A program made the position numbers and the translations under genes. From Dysidea avara (taxonomy: Eukaryota > Porifera > Demospongiae > Dictyoceratida > Dysideidae), in contig NC_089272.1 of NCBI RefSeq assembly GCF_963678975.1, positions 8,290,408-8,354,407 on the forward strand: a DNA stretch of 64,000 nt. Direction: 5' to 3'. Below, piece after piece: positions 58,201 to 64,000 of this stretch. Below the pieces are notes generated by a model that had not been told where the DNA came from, ran no database searches, and saw only the letters and a list, made by a program, of their open reading frames with translations. How positions within the stretch are numbered: position 1 is the stretch's first letter; each line of letters opens with the position of its first letter.

Positions 58201-61200
58201 CCAGTATTCATTAACTATCAGTGGTCTGAATACTTGGAGACCGCCTGGTGTCCGTATAACCGAAAATTACATGTCTTCTATTAGAGTTTGGCATTAAATG
58301 TGAGACAATATTAACCAGAACTGCCATGATATATGTAGGCTGATGCAGTTAGTTTGTGTCCTTATTTCTTGAACTGAGGGATATTTTTGCATTGTGCCAA
58401 TGGATGAATTTCATAATAACGAAGGTTGCCATAGCAACCTGAATTTTACAGTATTTGTAAGGGTAAATGTCTATAGTAACATCTCCAAATTTTAAAGGAT
58501 AGGTCATGAGATATAACATTTTAAAGTTGTCGTTTTTCCATACACTGAGGGGGTAACAGTTGCCCCTTCTGGGATTTAACATTATTTGTAGGTGTGAATC
58601 TCACAGTTAACCTCTCCAAATTTTAAAATGATAGAGTATCATACAGTTATCGTACTGTATAGTAGGGACCACAAAGATATAGGCATGGCCCACGAATATA
58701 ATCACACAAAAACCAGCCTCAACTTTTCCTGACGATCGATGATGAGGCAGTATTGGTTAGGTAAAACTAAGCCCAAACAAGTTTTCTGATCGACCCGGAT
58801 CACTTTCAACAACTTGCTATGGAATTTAAAAAAAAAAATCAAATGGAATTTTGTACTGACTGTCTGTCTGACTGACTGATTCCTTGAGACAAGTGTAACT
58901 TGATAACAGGCATTAAGGGTACAGGCTTGATTTTTTTACTGTTCAATGTCGCTTTGGTCCGAGAGATGTCTTGGCATACCGCAGTACGTACAATGCATTC
59001 TTCATGGACTTACCGGTGTCCTCCTTTGTGTCCCATTTATCTTTGCTGACAGCAAAGTGTCGATTTGGCGATAACACGTGATGGCTTCCATTCGTAATAA
59101 AAATCATCCGTATTTTCATAGTGACTACTTTGATTGCAAAGGTGCTTTATGAACAGTTCTTGATTCGTACTACTGTGTGTACTACTGTGTAATGGTACTT
59201 GTATAGATCATGAAATATGACATTTTAAAATTTGTGGTTTTCCCATACATTATCCATGTAATTGCAACTGTTACCTCCTCCCATAGATAACGTATGGGAA
59301 AACTACAAACTTTAAATTCAGGTTGCTAGGGGCAACGGGTTTAAAATTCATTGTTATGAATTGTAGATGTTGTTTAAAGTGTTTAACACTTTTAGGGAGT
59401 GATAGAATTCTCCATTGCTTTGTTCTTTGCCAAGTTGGTCAGTTATGCCTTCCTCTTTTGGCTACCTTATTACATCAAGAACACTCGTAAGTTGTTGTGT
59501 GTGTATTGTGCTTTTTACACATTAGTTAAATCATTTTCGTCTCTCTGTACTTTTTTCCAAGCTGTACGTACCTTCTTTATTTGTTCCACATTCGACAGGT
59601 ATTGGTGGGCATTGTTTGGACACATTTGAAGCTTCAGCATTATCCACAACATTTGATGTAGGAGGAATGATAGGTGAGCATGGAGCTGTATAAGCTATTA
59701 TTGTTTTATACTAGCAAGAGTTCATAGTAACATAATGAGGAGAGTGTCCTATTCCCAAGAGTGTATTGATGTACACTTACTAGTTTACCTATTGCACACA
59801 TTCCGGGCAACCCGAAAAATCCTAACTTGGCTCAGTGTTTCTCACTGAACTGCACCAGCTTGTGCACACATGTGTGTGATGTAGAAGCCATATAATCCAA
59901 GAGTCATTATCAATGCCACACGCATGCACGCATGTGCACACACACACATCTGCTTCAAACCTGCTCCACCGAGATCTTTGTCCTGGCCCCATGAGACACC
60001 GAGATCTTCTTTGTCCCGGCCCCATGAGACATGTCACTCCACCTATGGCCAGGGAACACTGAGTAACCCCTTTTATTTAGGGTAAGTGGACTCATGGAAG
60101 ATGGATGGGCCACGGGCAAAAGCAGGGACTTTGTTCCATTGAAGCTAAGCAACACATATGAAGTGTATGCATAGTGTAAACCCCGTCATTGGCTTGCAAG
60201 GCCAATTCTAGGGCACCCTGACTCCACCATATGGCCAGGGCCAGGGGTGCTACCATTAGCCACATTGCCAAAGGATGGTGTGTTACCACACACACACGCA
60301 TGCACGCACGCACGCACACATTGTTATTGTATCATGTACAGGTACATATATTAAAGTGCTCTAAACTTTCCACAGGTGGTATTCTAGCTGGTTTAGTGTC
60401 TGATTTGTTACAAGCTAGAGCCTTCACCTCTACAGCATCTCTCTACATGGCCATCCCTGCTGTAAGTGTTAAACGTGTTGGGCTAATAACAAGAACAATT
60501 CTTGGAGTGATGTTACAGTATTATAAGTAATACAATATATGTACAGTACAGGAATTCACAAGTTCATTACAGGGCCTCAGTTATTCGCTATTGAGGATTG
60601 TTCTATTAGAGTAGTTAGCAGTGTTTTTAGTACATTATAACTGTATCATACAGTATGGTACAGTAATTGATATAACTGGGCCATTTCTTTCTTTTGATGC
60701 GGTATGCGTGGGTTCACCAGTCATAATAATAATTATTTACAAAAAGGTTAACAAACAAGTACACGAAACAATTTGGAATTTTCAACTAGAGTAGGGACCA
60801 TAGCACATCGATAAAAAGTAATGAAACAAGTTGGAGTAGTGCATGATATTAAATCACAGTAAAACAATAAGAAATGTTATATCCCTACTGTGCATTTCCG
60901 TTATGCTATCTTGAGCACAGTAGGGATATAACACTTCGTATTGTTTTACTGTGATTTAATACCATGGACTACTCCAACTTGTTTCTGTACCTTTTATTAA
61001 TGTGCCTACTCTAGTTGAAAATTCCAAATTGTTTGTGTACTTTTCTATTTAGTTACAGTACTACAGTACCTTTGATTTTCATATGTTGAACTTCATGCCT
61101 CGATCAGCATTGTCATGTAATGTTGTGAGGTTAAAGAGAAGACCATAGGGTGCTTTTTGTTTTATTGATCATCTTGTCATGTATGTCACTGGATAGAATT

Positions 61201-61614
61201 GTTAGAAATTTATGACTGCATTAGTGTTCATTTAAGACCTGGCATGTGTTCAAAACCAGCCATTTTTTCTGATGTATATACCCTTTACCCCAAGCGACTG
61301 CAATCCCACAAGCTGTGAACCATTTAGTTAAGTGCGTATCTTAAAGCCAAGTTGTCCCATAAGTAATTGTGGTTCATTACATGAGGCACTTTCATGAGGC
61401 AATATTAATTTTTTTTAATTTTTTCGTTTCTTTTTTCTTGTTGAGACTCTTTCTAGCAATAATGCCGTACAGTAGTTTACTGTTGTGTGCTATACTTGTG
61501 TAACTATATGTGTTGTATCATTTTTGTCTTATATAGCTTTACTTGTATAGACAATTTGGAGGAGAAAGTTTAGCACTAAATATTAGTAAGTTTTGTATGT
61601 GTGTTGTGTACATG

Positions 61615-61657
<43 letters not shown>

Positions 61658-63728
61658 GGGGGGGGGGGGTGTAGCGTGTGTATGTGGGGGGGGTGCAGTG
61701 CGCGTGCTGTGATGCATCACGACTGTTCTAAAGTATCTACATACATACGTACGTACATTTTTTTAACGGTATTAAAAAATTACATATATACACAAATTTT
61801 GTTGTTTGCAGTAAATACTGTATAAGTATTGATTTGGCCACTGTATTGTTATGATACATGTATGGACATATTGTCAATGTTTCAACAAAACACTGTTATC
61901 ACAATGTCGATGACAATGACTTCTGTTTTTAATCCTGTAATATAAGCAAAGTTGTTCTACACACGATTGTATAATTGTACTAGAAAATAATTTACAGAAC
62001 TATAAGTGAGACATACTGTATGTACGTACAGTGGAACCTGTGTATAACGATCACTTGTGGACCAGGAAGTGTTGCCCTTTACGGATTGTTACAGAGAACA
62101 ACCTGCATTAGGCGGTCAGCAGAGCTATGACCATTATAAATAGGTAAATTAGGTAATTATCGAGGTTTGTGCTAACCGAAATAATTATATGGCAAGGTTA
62201 GCTTGTTGCCTGTTGTGAATGTTGCTAATGGCCATTGAATACTTTTAAACAATGAAACCAGACAGATTAATTGCGAGTTTATTTAAAGCTGGCACAGTTT
62301 TCATAAGGTTTCAGTTTTCATAAGGTTCAGCAGTGTTATGCAAGCAATCACATTAGTTGTGAGCAATCATTACTGTGGTTGACTACCAGTTCCTGTCATT
62401 TGCAAATGAATGTAATTATGTTGTGTAATGTAGCACAGATCATCACAGCATTTAATAAGATCGTCATGTGCTGTTATTACAAGCCTCGATACAAAATGAA
62501 CTAGTCACCAGTTTTTCAAGATACAGCTGTCAAATTTGGATGAAGTAAATAAGCTGCAATTATGCAGAAGCCAATACTCGTTTCTGCCTGGTAGTGACAA
62601 AGTTTTAAAAAAGTGTCTTTGATGGGTAGAATTAATGCGTGAATAATTAGGTAAATAGTGTCTTATAACAAGTCCAGTCCCATAGCGCCAAGCACAAAGT
62701 AAGAGTTCACAAGTTCGTGTAAAGGATAGAGAACAAAACACTTATAGATTTCTGTTAGTACAAGGTGCTTCATGGTGATACAGTAGCTTGCTTGTTTTAA
62801 GCCCTGTAAATTGTATGGTGAAGCCATACAAAACTGTTCTAAGCCACCTTAAAGGATGTCAATTGTAGATTGTGGTGGCAGATAAAAACAGGCCACCAAC
62901 TATTCTTTATGAGGCAACAACTGCTAGATGCTAGAGTTTAAGCTACAGGTATGTGTACAGTTATTCGTAGGTGAATTCTTGGCTGGCCGTGATACACATT
63001 AGACAGGTAATCACTTAGTACAGACCACAATGCATACATCAGTGTTGAAAAATATTTAGGACCTTGTGATAATGGCCATTATAAAGAGGTGACCGCTCAA
63101 TCCAGGTGACCGTTAACACAGGTTCTACCGTATTTCTGTTGCATTCTGTTAATTATTCTAATAAAGCAGTCACCTGAAAATGCCATCAAGTTTCAGACCT
63201 ATAAAGTATTGTAGACTGTATGTATACAATGGAACCTCTTCAAAGGAGCACTAGATTCCACCTCTCTACATGGGACTGTTTCTGTGTTACAGATCTCTAA
63301 AGTGAAATTGTACTGTACCTCAGACAACCTCTTCTAGTAATTAAAGTTCCTCAAAAACAGTCCTGCAAATAATATCTTTTATAGAGAGACCCCACTGTAT
63401 GCACAACTACTGTATTTACTTGGTTAAATGCCACACATTTAATAGTAGTCACATTTGAGTGGTGATTTTGAAAATTGAGGAGTTCAAACATTGTTTTCAA
63501 GGCCTGAGAGGTGGCCGATTTTCAATAGTCACCAAACTGATTTTAGGAAATAAGGTACATGTAATAAATTCTGCAGTGTTTAACCATGTAAATACTGTTT
63601 GTACAGCTACTACATTTACCAATTGCTGTTTACACAAACTATATTACACTACAGTATTGATGATTATCACTGGAGCATGCGTTAATGGTCCTTATGCCAT
63701 GATCACTACTGCAGTCAGTGCTGACCTG
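43132..63728 (+). CDS. SLC37A1/2-like: SLC37 sugar-phosphate/phosphate exchanger, 3' end beyond window
   Basis: Members of this MFS family (twelve helices, ER membrane) swap glucose-6-phosphate or related sugar phosphates for inorganic phosphate. Seventeen exons were placed by GT-AG signals, phase and homology: 43132-43295, 45315-45396, 47036-47117, 48238-48316, 49092-49147, 49756-49835, 51187-51207, 51266-51321, 51791-51883, 52941-53014, 55875-55912, 57972-58016, 59396-59486, 59599-59673, 60376-60461, 61537-61585 and 63655-63728. They sum to 1245 nt, exactly 415 codons, with every junction in phase. Landmarks matching SLC37A1/A2 are WFGKGKRGFIMGIWN, HTSVGNILG, FAKLVSY, FDVGGMIGGILAGLVSD and NGPYAMITTAVSADL. 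Roughly 90 C-terminal residues should lie to the right. The cytoplasmic loop between helices 6 and 7 looks very short unless an extra exon near 57812 is used. SLC37A3 or a deeper branch is not excluded. Confidence 0.93.
44716..44919. mobile_element. MITE with 32 bp perfect TIRs (SLC37 intron 1)
   Basis: GTATGTACAGAGGTTTTGAG plus GTTGCTTGATAC (44721-44752) is the exact complement of 44881-44912. GCATG/CATGC extends it. About 200 bp. Confidence 0.88.
45315..45396 (+). CDS. SLC37 exon 2 (helix 1)
   Basis: Acceptor CCCCCACAG, donor GTCAAG/GTAACA. It encodes YQVLIVVLTFCCYTTYH then LTRKTISVVK, the first helix plus the conserved [SR]RK-x-x-S-x-V-K loop of the family. Confidence 0.92.
45440..46051. 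mobile_element. TIR element in SLC37 intron 2
   Basis: TAGCGTAAGTCGCCAATTATCGGCA opens it and TGCCGATAATTGGCGACTTACGCTA closes it, about 25 bp inverted. Internal repeats CCAATTATCAGCA and TTGCCGATAATTGGCGC suggest repeated transposase-binding sites. About 612 bp, no transposase. Confidence 0.88.
46230..46460. other. GC-richer patch, open in both strands
   Basis: A block in SLC37 intron 2 with long overlapping open frames on both strands (plus-strand reading includes LYTTIAAQQASTGMPVHHSR). No family recognised. Confidence 0.25.
47036..47117 (+). CDS. SLC37 exon 3 (lumenal loop 1)
   Basis: Acceptor GTCACTGTCTAG, donor TTTG/GTGAGT. It encodes STLHPDCNSSDEECANPSNH then CRGWEPF. Cysteine-containing with an N-x-S site, like the long first lumenal loop of SLC37A1/2. 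Confidence 0.85.
47190..47568. mobile_element. Foldback MITE in SLC37 intron 3
   Basis: TTATCCACAATGATGTCATGAGCA..ATTTGGGGTACTAATGTACA..CCTATGGAGAAATT (47196-47274) is mirrored by 47486-47562, with inner arms continuing to CAACAGGTATGG/CCATACCTGTTG. Total about 380 bp. Confidence 0.88.
48238..48316 (+). CDS. SLC37 exon 4 (helix 2)
   Basis: Acceptor GTATTACAG, donor TTCAG/GTGAGC. It encodes GKTLLGTLDYAWLFSYAIAM then FF, equal to the LLGxxDxAFLxxYAxGMF block. Confidence 0.92.
49092..49147 (+). CDS. SLC37 exon 5
   Basis: Acceptor TTCCATACAG, donor TTAG/GTGGGT. It encodes SGQLAERSNLRYFLTVGML, matching the G-x-x-x-[ED]R-x-x-LRY-[FY]L loop and the start of helix 3. Confidence 0.92.
49756..49835 (+). 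CDS. SLC37 exon 6
   Basis: Acceptor CGTAATACAG, donor GTACAA/GTTAGT. It encodes SLSVALFGMGYFLHIHKLYY then FILVQ (helices 3-4). Confidence 0.92.
50361..51011. mobile_element. MITE, GTGACCGGATCTG family, long copy 7
   Basis: ATATGTGACCGGATCTGTGA on the left and TCGCAGATCCGGTCACATAT on the right; the sub-terminal ACATAATCGCA is mirrored by TGCGATTATGT. At about 650 bp it is much longer than the other copies and may be closest to a source element. It lies in SLC37 intron 6. Confidence 0.9.
51187..51207 (+). CDS. SLC37 exon 7, 21 nt microexon
   Basis: ATTTTCAG/ATTGTTGGAGGTATATTTCAG/GTTAGT encodes IVGGIFQ in phase 0-0. It fills exactly the seven residues expected between FILVQ and SSGWPG (VCNGLVQ in the human A2 protein, from memory). 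Confidence 0.85.
51266..51321 (+). CDS. SLC37 exon 8
   Basis: Acceptor CCGTTACAG, donor GGAAA/GTACGT. It encodes SSGWPGVVAVMANWFGKG, the signature TGWPxVV..NWF of the family. Confidence 0.93.
51791..51883 (+). CDS. SLC37 exon 9
   Basis: Acceptor ACACTTATAG, donor GACTG/GTAAGA. It encodes RGFIMGIWNCHTSVGNILG then TVIPAIWAHNDW, the most conserved block of the transporter (helix 5 region). Confidence 0.95.
52941..53014 (+). CDS. SLC37 exon 10 (helix 6)
   Basis: Acceptor TGTTATAG, donor ATAG/GTGAGA. It encodes GWSFLVSSFIMVAVTIAIF then LLLVI. The following 2.9 kb intron contains the second GPCR. Confidence 0.92.
53665..53755 (+). repeat. CACTCACCCACC low-complexity repeat
   Basis: An irregular 4-mer/12-mer array of CACT, CACC and CAGT words, preceded by GACTGACTGACGGACC. 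Confidence 0.85.
53866..54983 (+). pseudogene. Second class A GPCR, frameshifted, inside SLC37 intron 10
   Basis: A close paralogue of the receptor at 33360-34382, from MSGMDYSGS to the C-terminal NKFNSVSPQP. The frame can start 32 codons earlier (53866), but the ATG at 53962 aligns with the other copy. Helices 1-5 are read to 54603. There the sequence ATAAAATAATCAAAGCC carries 8 extra bases against the ATAAAAGCT of the intact copy, which brings TAA at 54604-54606 and shifts the frame. Helices 6-7, with RNRKPIIILLVVVLGS and LQPLVYGLYFKQ, continue in a new frame to 54983. The break is in the third cytoplasmic loop, so the five-helix product should not signal. The ADK and QPLVY motif variants are shared. 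It is on the same strand as the host gene and would be removed with the intron. Confidence 0.85.
55434..55850. other. GC-richer patch, open in several frames
   Basis: A block just upstream of SLC37 exon 11, clearly richer in GC than its surroundings and open for more than 60 codons on both strands. The minus-strand reading (IGQHLHKVTHGQQLIAGSAD then IAPDGVMWYTGAPVKVF) faintly resembles WD-repeat wording but then hits stops. Unassigned; possibly a decayed retrocopy. Confidence 0.3.
55875..55912 (+). CDS. SLC37 exon 11
   Basis: Acceptor GGTATTGTTACAG, donor CATCAC/GTGAGT. It encodes DPSHIALPPPRHH, which aligns with the HPEDVxCxPPxHH start of the central cytoplasmic loop. Confidence 0.8.
55984..57072. 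mobile_element. TTAA-flanked TIR element, 1.1 kb
   Basis: The left end GGGTGCTCGCGGCTATTTGAAG and the right end CTTCAAATATCAGCGAGCACCC are inverted repeats, flanked by TTAA at 55980-55983 and 57073-57076. A TTAA duplication is the piggyBac hallmark. No transposase frame was found. It lies in SLC37 intron 11. Confidence 0.85.
57578..57784. mobile_element. pogo/Tigger-like MITE
   Basis: CAGTGGAACCTCGATTATCC on the left, and GGATAATTGAGGCTCCACTG on the right, with TA on both sides (57576-57577 and 57785-57786). This is the usual terminal repeat of Tigger-type elements. Two ACTCTAAT..GCAGTC-type motifs lie inside (57672-57723). Confidence 0.88.
57812..57865 (+). CDS. Possible optional SLC37 linker exon
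   Basis: Between AACATGTGTAG and a weak donor (CCA/GTCAAT), 18 in-frame codons read LESRESSPISPLPSSPAP, a plausible cytoplasmic linker. A stronger donor 7 bp on (AATG/GTGACT) would break the phase with the next exon. The acceptor lacks a pyrimidine tract. Exon 11 also joins exon 12 directly in phase, so this segment is not required. Confidence 0.2.
57972..58016 (+). CDS. SLC37 exon 12
   Basis: Acceptor TTTGTCCTACAG, donor ATCCCA/GTGAGT. It encodes GEEKAISFWRALLIP, equal to the AISFxxALxIPGVVEFS lead into helix 7. Confidence 0.88.
59396..59486 (+). CDS. SLC37 exon 13 (helices 7-8)
   Basis: Acceptor CACTTTTAG, donor ACTC/GTAAGT. It encodes GVIEFSIALFFAKLVSYAF then LFWLPYYIKNT. Confidence 0.95.
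59599..59673 (+). CDS. SLC37 exon 14
   Basis: Acceptor CACATTCGACAG, donor ATAG/GTGAGC. It encodes LDTFEASALSTTFDVGGMI, matching the family's STLFDVGGI block. Confidence 0.93.
60376..60461 (+). CDS. SLC37 exon 15
   Basis: Acceptor AACTTTCCACAG, donor CCTGCT/GTAAGT. It encodes GGILAGLVSDLLQARAFTST then ASLYMAIPA, the G-x-x-AG-x-x-SD motif after helix 8. Confidence 0.95.
60758..61042. mobile_element. Foldback MITE in SLC37 intron 15
   Basis: AAGTACACGAAACAATTTGG..CAACTAGAGTAGG and its complement close a palindrome of about 285 bp centred near 60905 (ATCCCTACTGTGC/GCACAGTAGGGAT). Confidence 0.88.
61537..61585 (+). CDS. SLC37 exon 16
   Basis: Acceptor TTGTCTTATATAG, donor ATTA/GTAAGT. It encodes LYLYRQFGGESLALNI, equal to the LYNYIGQ..-type lumenal segment. 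Confidence 0.85.
61617..61668 (+). repeat. TG microsatellite followed by a G run
   Basis: About 18 TG units then about 15 G. Confidence 0.92.
62029..63130. mobile_element. pogo/Tigger-like element, 1.1 kb
   Basis: CAGTGGAACCTGTGTATAACG at the left and CGTTAACACAGGTTCTACCG at the right, with TA on both sides. Sub-terminal repeats continue (GATCACTTG with CAGGTGACC). No transposase frame is intact. It lies in SLC37 intron 16. Confidence 0.8.
63227..63397. mobile_element. pogo/Tigger-like MITE, short
   Basis: CAATGGAACCTCTTCAAAG at the left and TATAGAGAGACCCCACTG at the right, with flanking TA dinucleotides. 171 bp. Confidence 0.7.
63655..63728 (+). CDS. SLC37 exon 17
   Basis: Acceptor ATTACACTACAG, donor GACCTG/GTGAGG. 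It encodes LMIITGACVNGPYAMITTAV then SADL (helix 10). The next exon, expected to begin GT(H/N)xxLKGNxKAL, lies beyond position 64000. Confidence 0.93.
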
Positions 63729-63967
63729 GTGAGGACTATACAGTGTACATAGGAGTTCACTTATAGATATGTACACTGTATGTGCCAAAGAAATGCGTTA
63801 TCTTTGTCCAGAACTTGTAGTGTTACATTGCAAAGGTGCATTACTATTTTTTTGAATCTGTGAAATACCTACGTGTACCAATATTTTTAAACCAGGTGCG
63901 CACCCATAGCCAGCCAAAGGCCGGCTGTGGGCGCATGCCTGGTTTACTGAAATTGTTTTCATAAAAT

Positions 63968-63968
<1 letters not shown>

Positions 63969-64000
<32 letters not shown>
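63969..64000. repeat. GT microsatellite running off the window
   Basis: About 16 GT units reaching the last base. Confidence 0.95.

Noticed and set aside
59822-60319. Overlapping open frames on the minus strand
   Set aside because: They fall in a locally repeated, CA-rich, GC-shifted stretch (CCGAGATCTT..CCCCATGAGACA twice) and have no homology.

Overview
This is an AT-rich stretch of animal nuclear DNA. Genes are split by GT-AG introns, microsatellites and DNA-transposon footprints are abundant, and the recognisable proteins are metazoan: an SLC37-type sugar-phosphate transporter, rhodopsin-class GPCRs, C2H2 zinc fingers and an animal haem peroxidase next to Ig-like exons. A marine invertebrate, most likely a sponge, is my inference from style (small introns, lineage-specific GPCRs, many MITEs). 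No sequence here proves the phylum. No bacterial-style operons, CRISPR arrays or rRNA genes were seen.

Layout. 1-12.6 kb: a near-perfect 328 bp foldback, then a very large inverted repeat (arms of about 2.9 kb around a 6.3 kb spacer) with no recognisable gene. The spacer holds a poly(A)-tailed retroposed fragment, a hairpin and tandem repeats. 12.6-25.2 kb: repeats only, including a 2.5-copy 901 bp tandem duplication, two LINE reverse-transcriptase remnants, several hAT-like elements with exact 8 bp target-site duplications, and a hairpin whose loop is a 12 bp tandem repeat. 25.6-26.4 kb: a decayed C2H2 zinc-finger array. 28.6-30.5 kb: a 1.9 kb inverted-repeat element with a foldback nested in it. 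33.4-34.4 kb (minus): an intact intronless GPCR. 35.6-40.4 kb (minus): two copies of a signal-peptide plus Ig-like exon flanking a full-length, intronless but broken haem peroxidase. 43.1 kb to the right edge (plus): one multi-exon SLC37 transporter gene. I could place 17 coding exons (415 codons in a consistent phase) and its 3' end lies outside the window. A second, frameshifted GPCR sits in one of its introns, and most of its larger introns carry MITEs.

How things relate. The transporter is the one clearly functional multi-exon gene; it should exchange sugar phosphate for phosphate across an ER-type membrane. The two GPCRs are recent paralogues, one intact and one disrupted by 8 bp. The Ig exons and the peroxidase may be parts of one secreted Ig-peroxidase gene that was duplicated and then decayed. 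The most unusual pattern is a motif of about 20-30 bp (consensus ATACTCTAATAGAACAGTCA) at a dozen or more places, several of them inside transposon families whose terminal repeats are unrelated.
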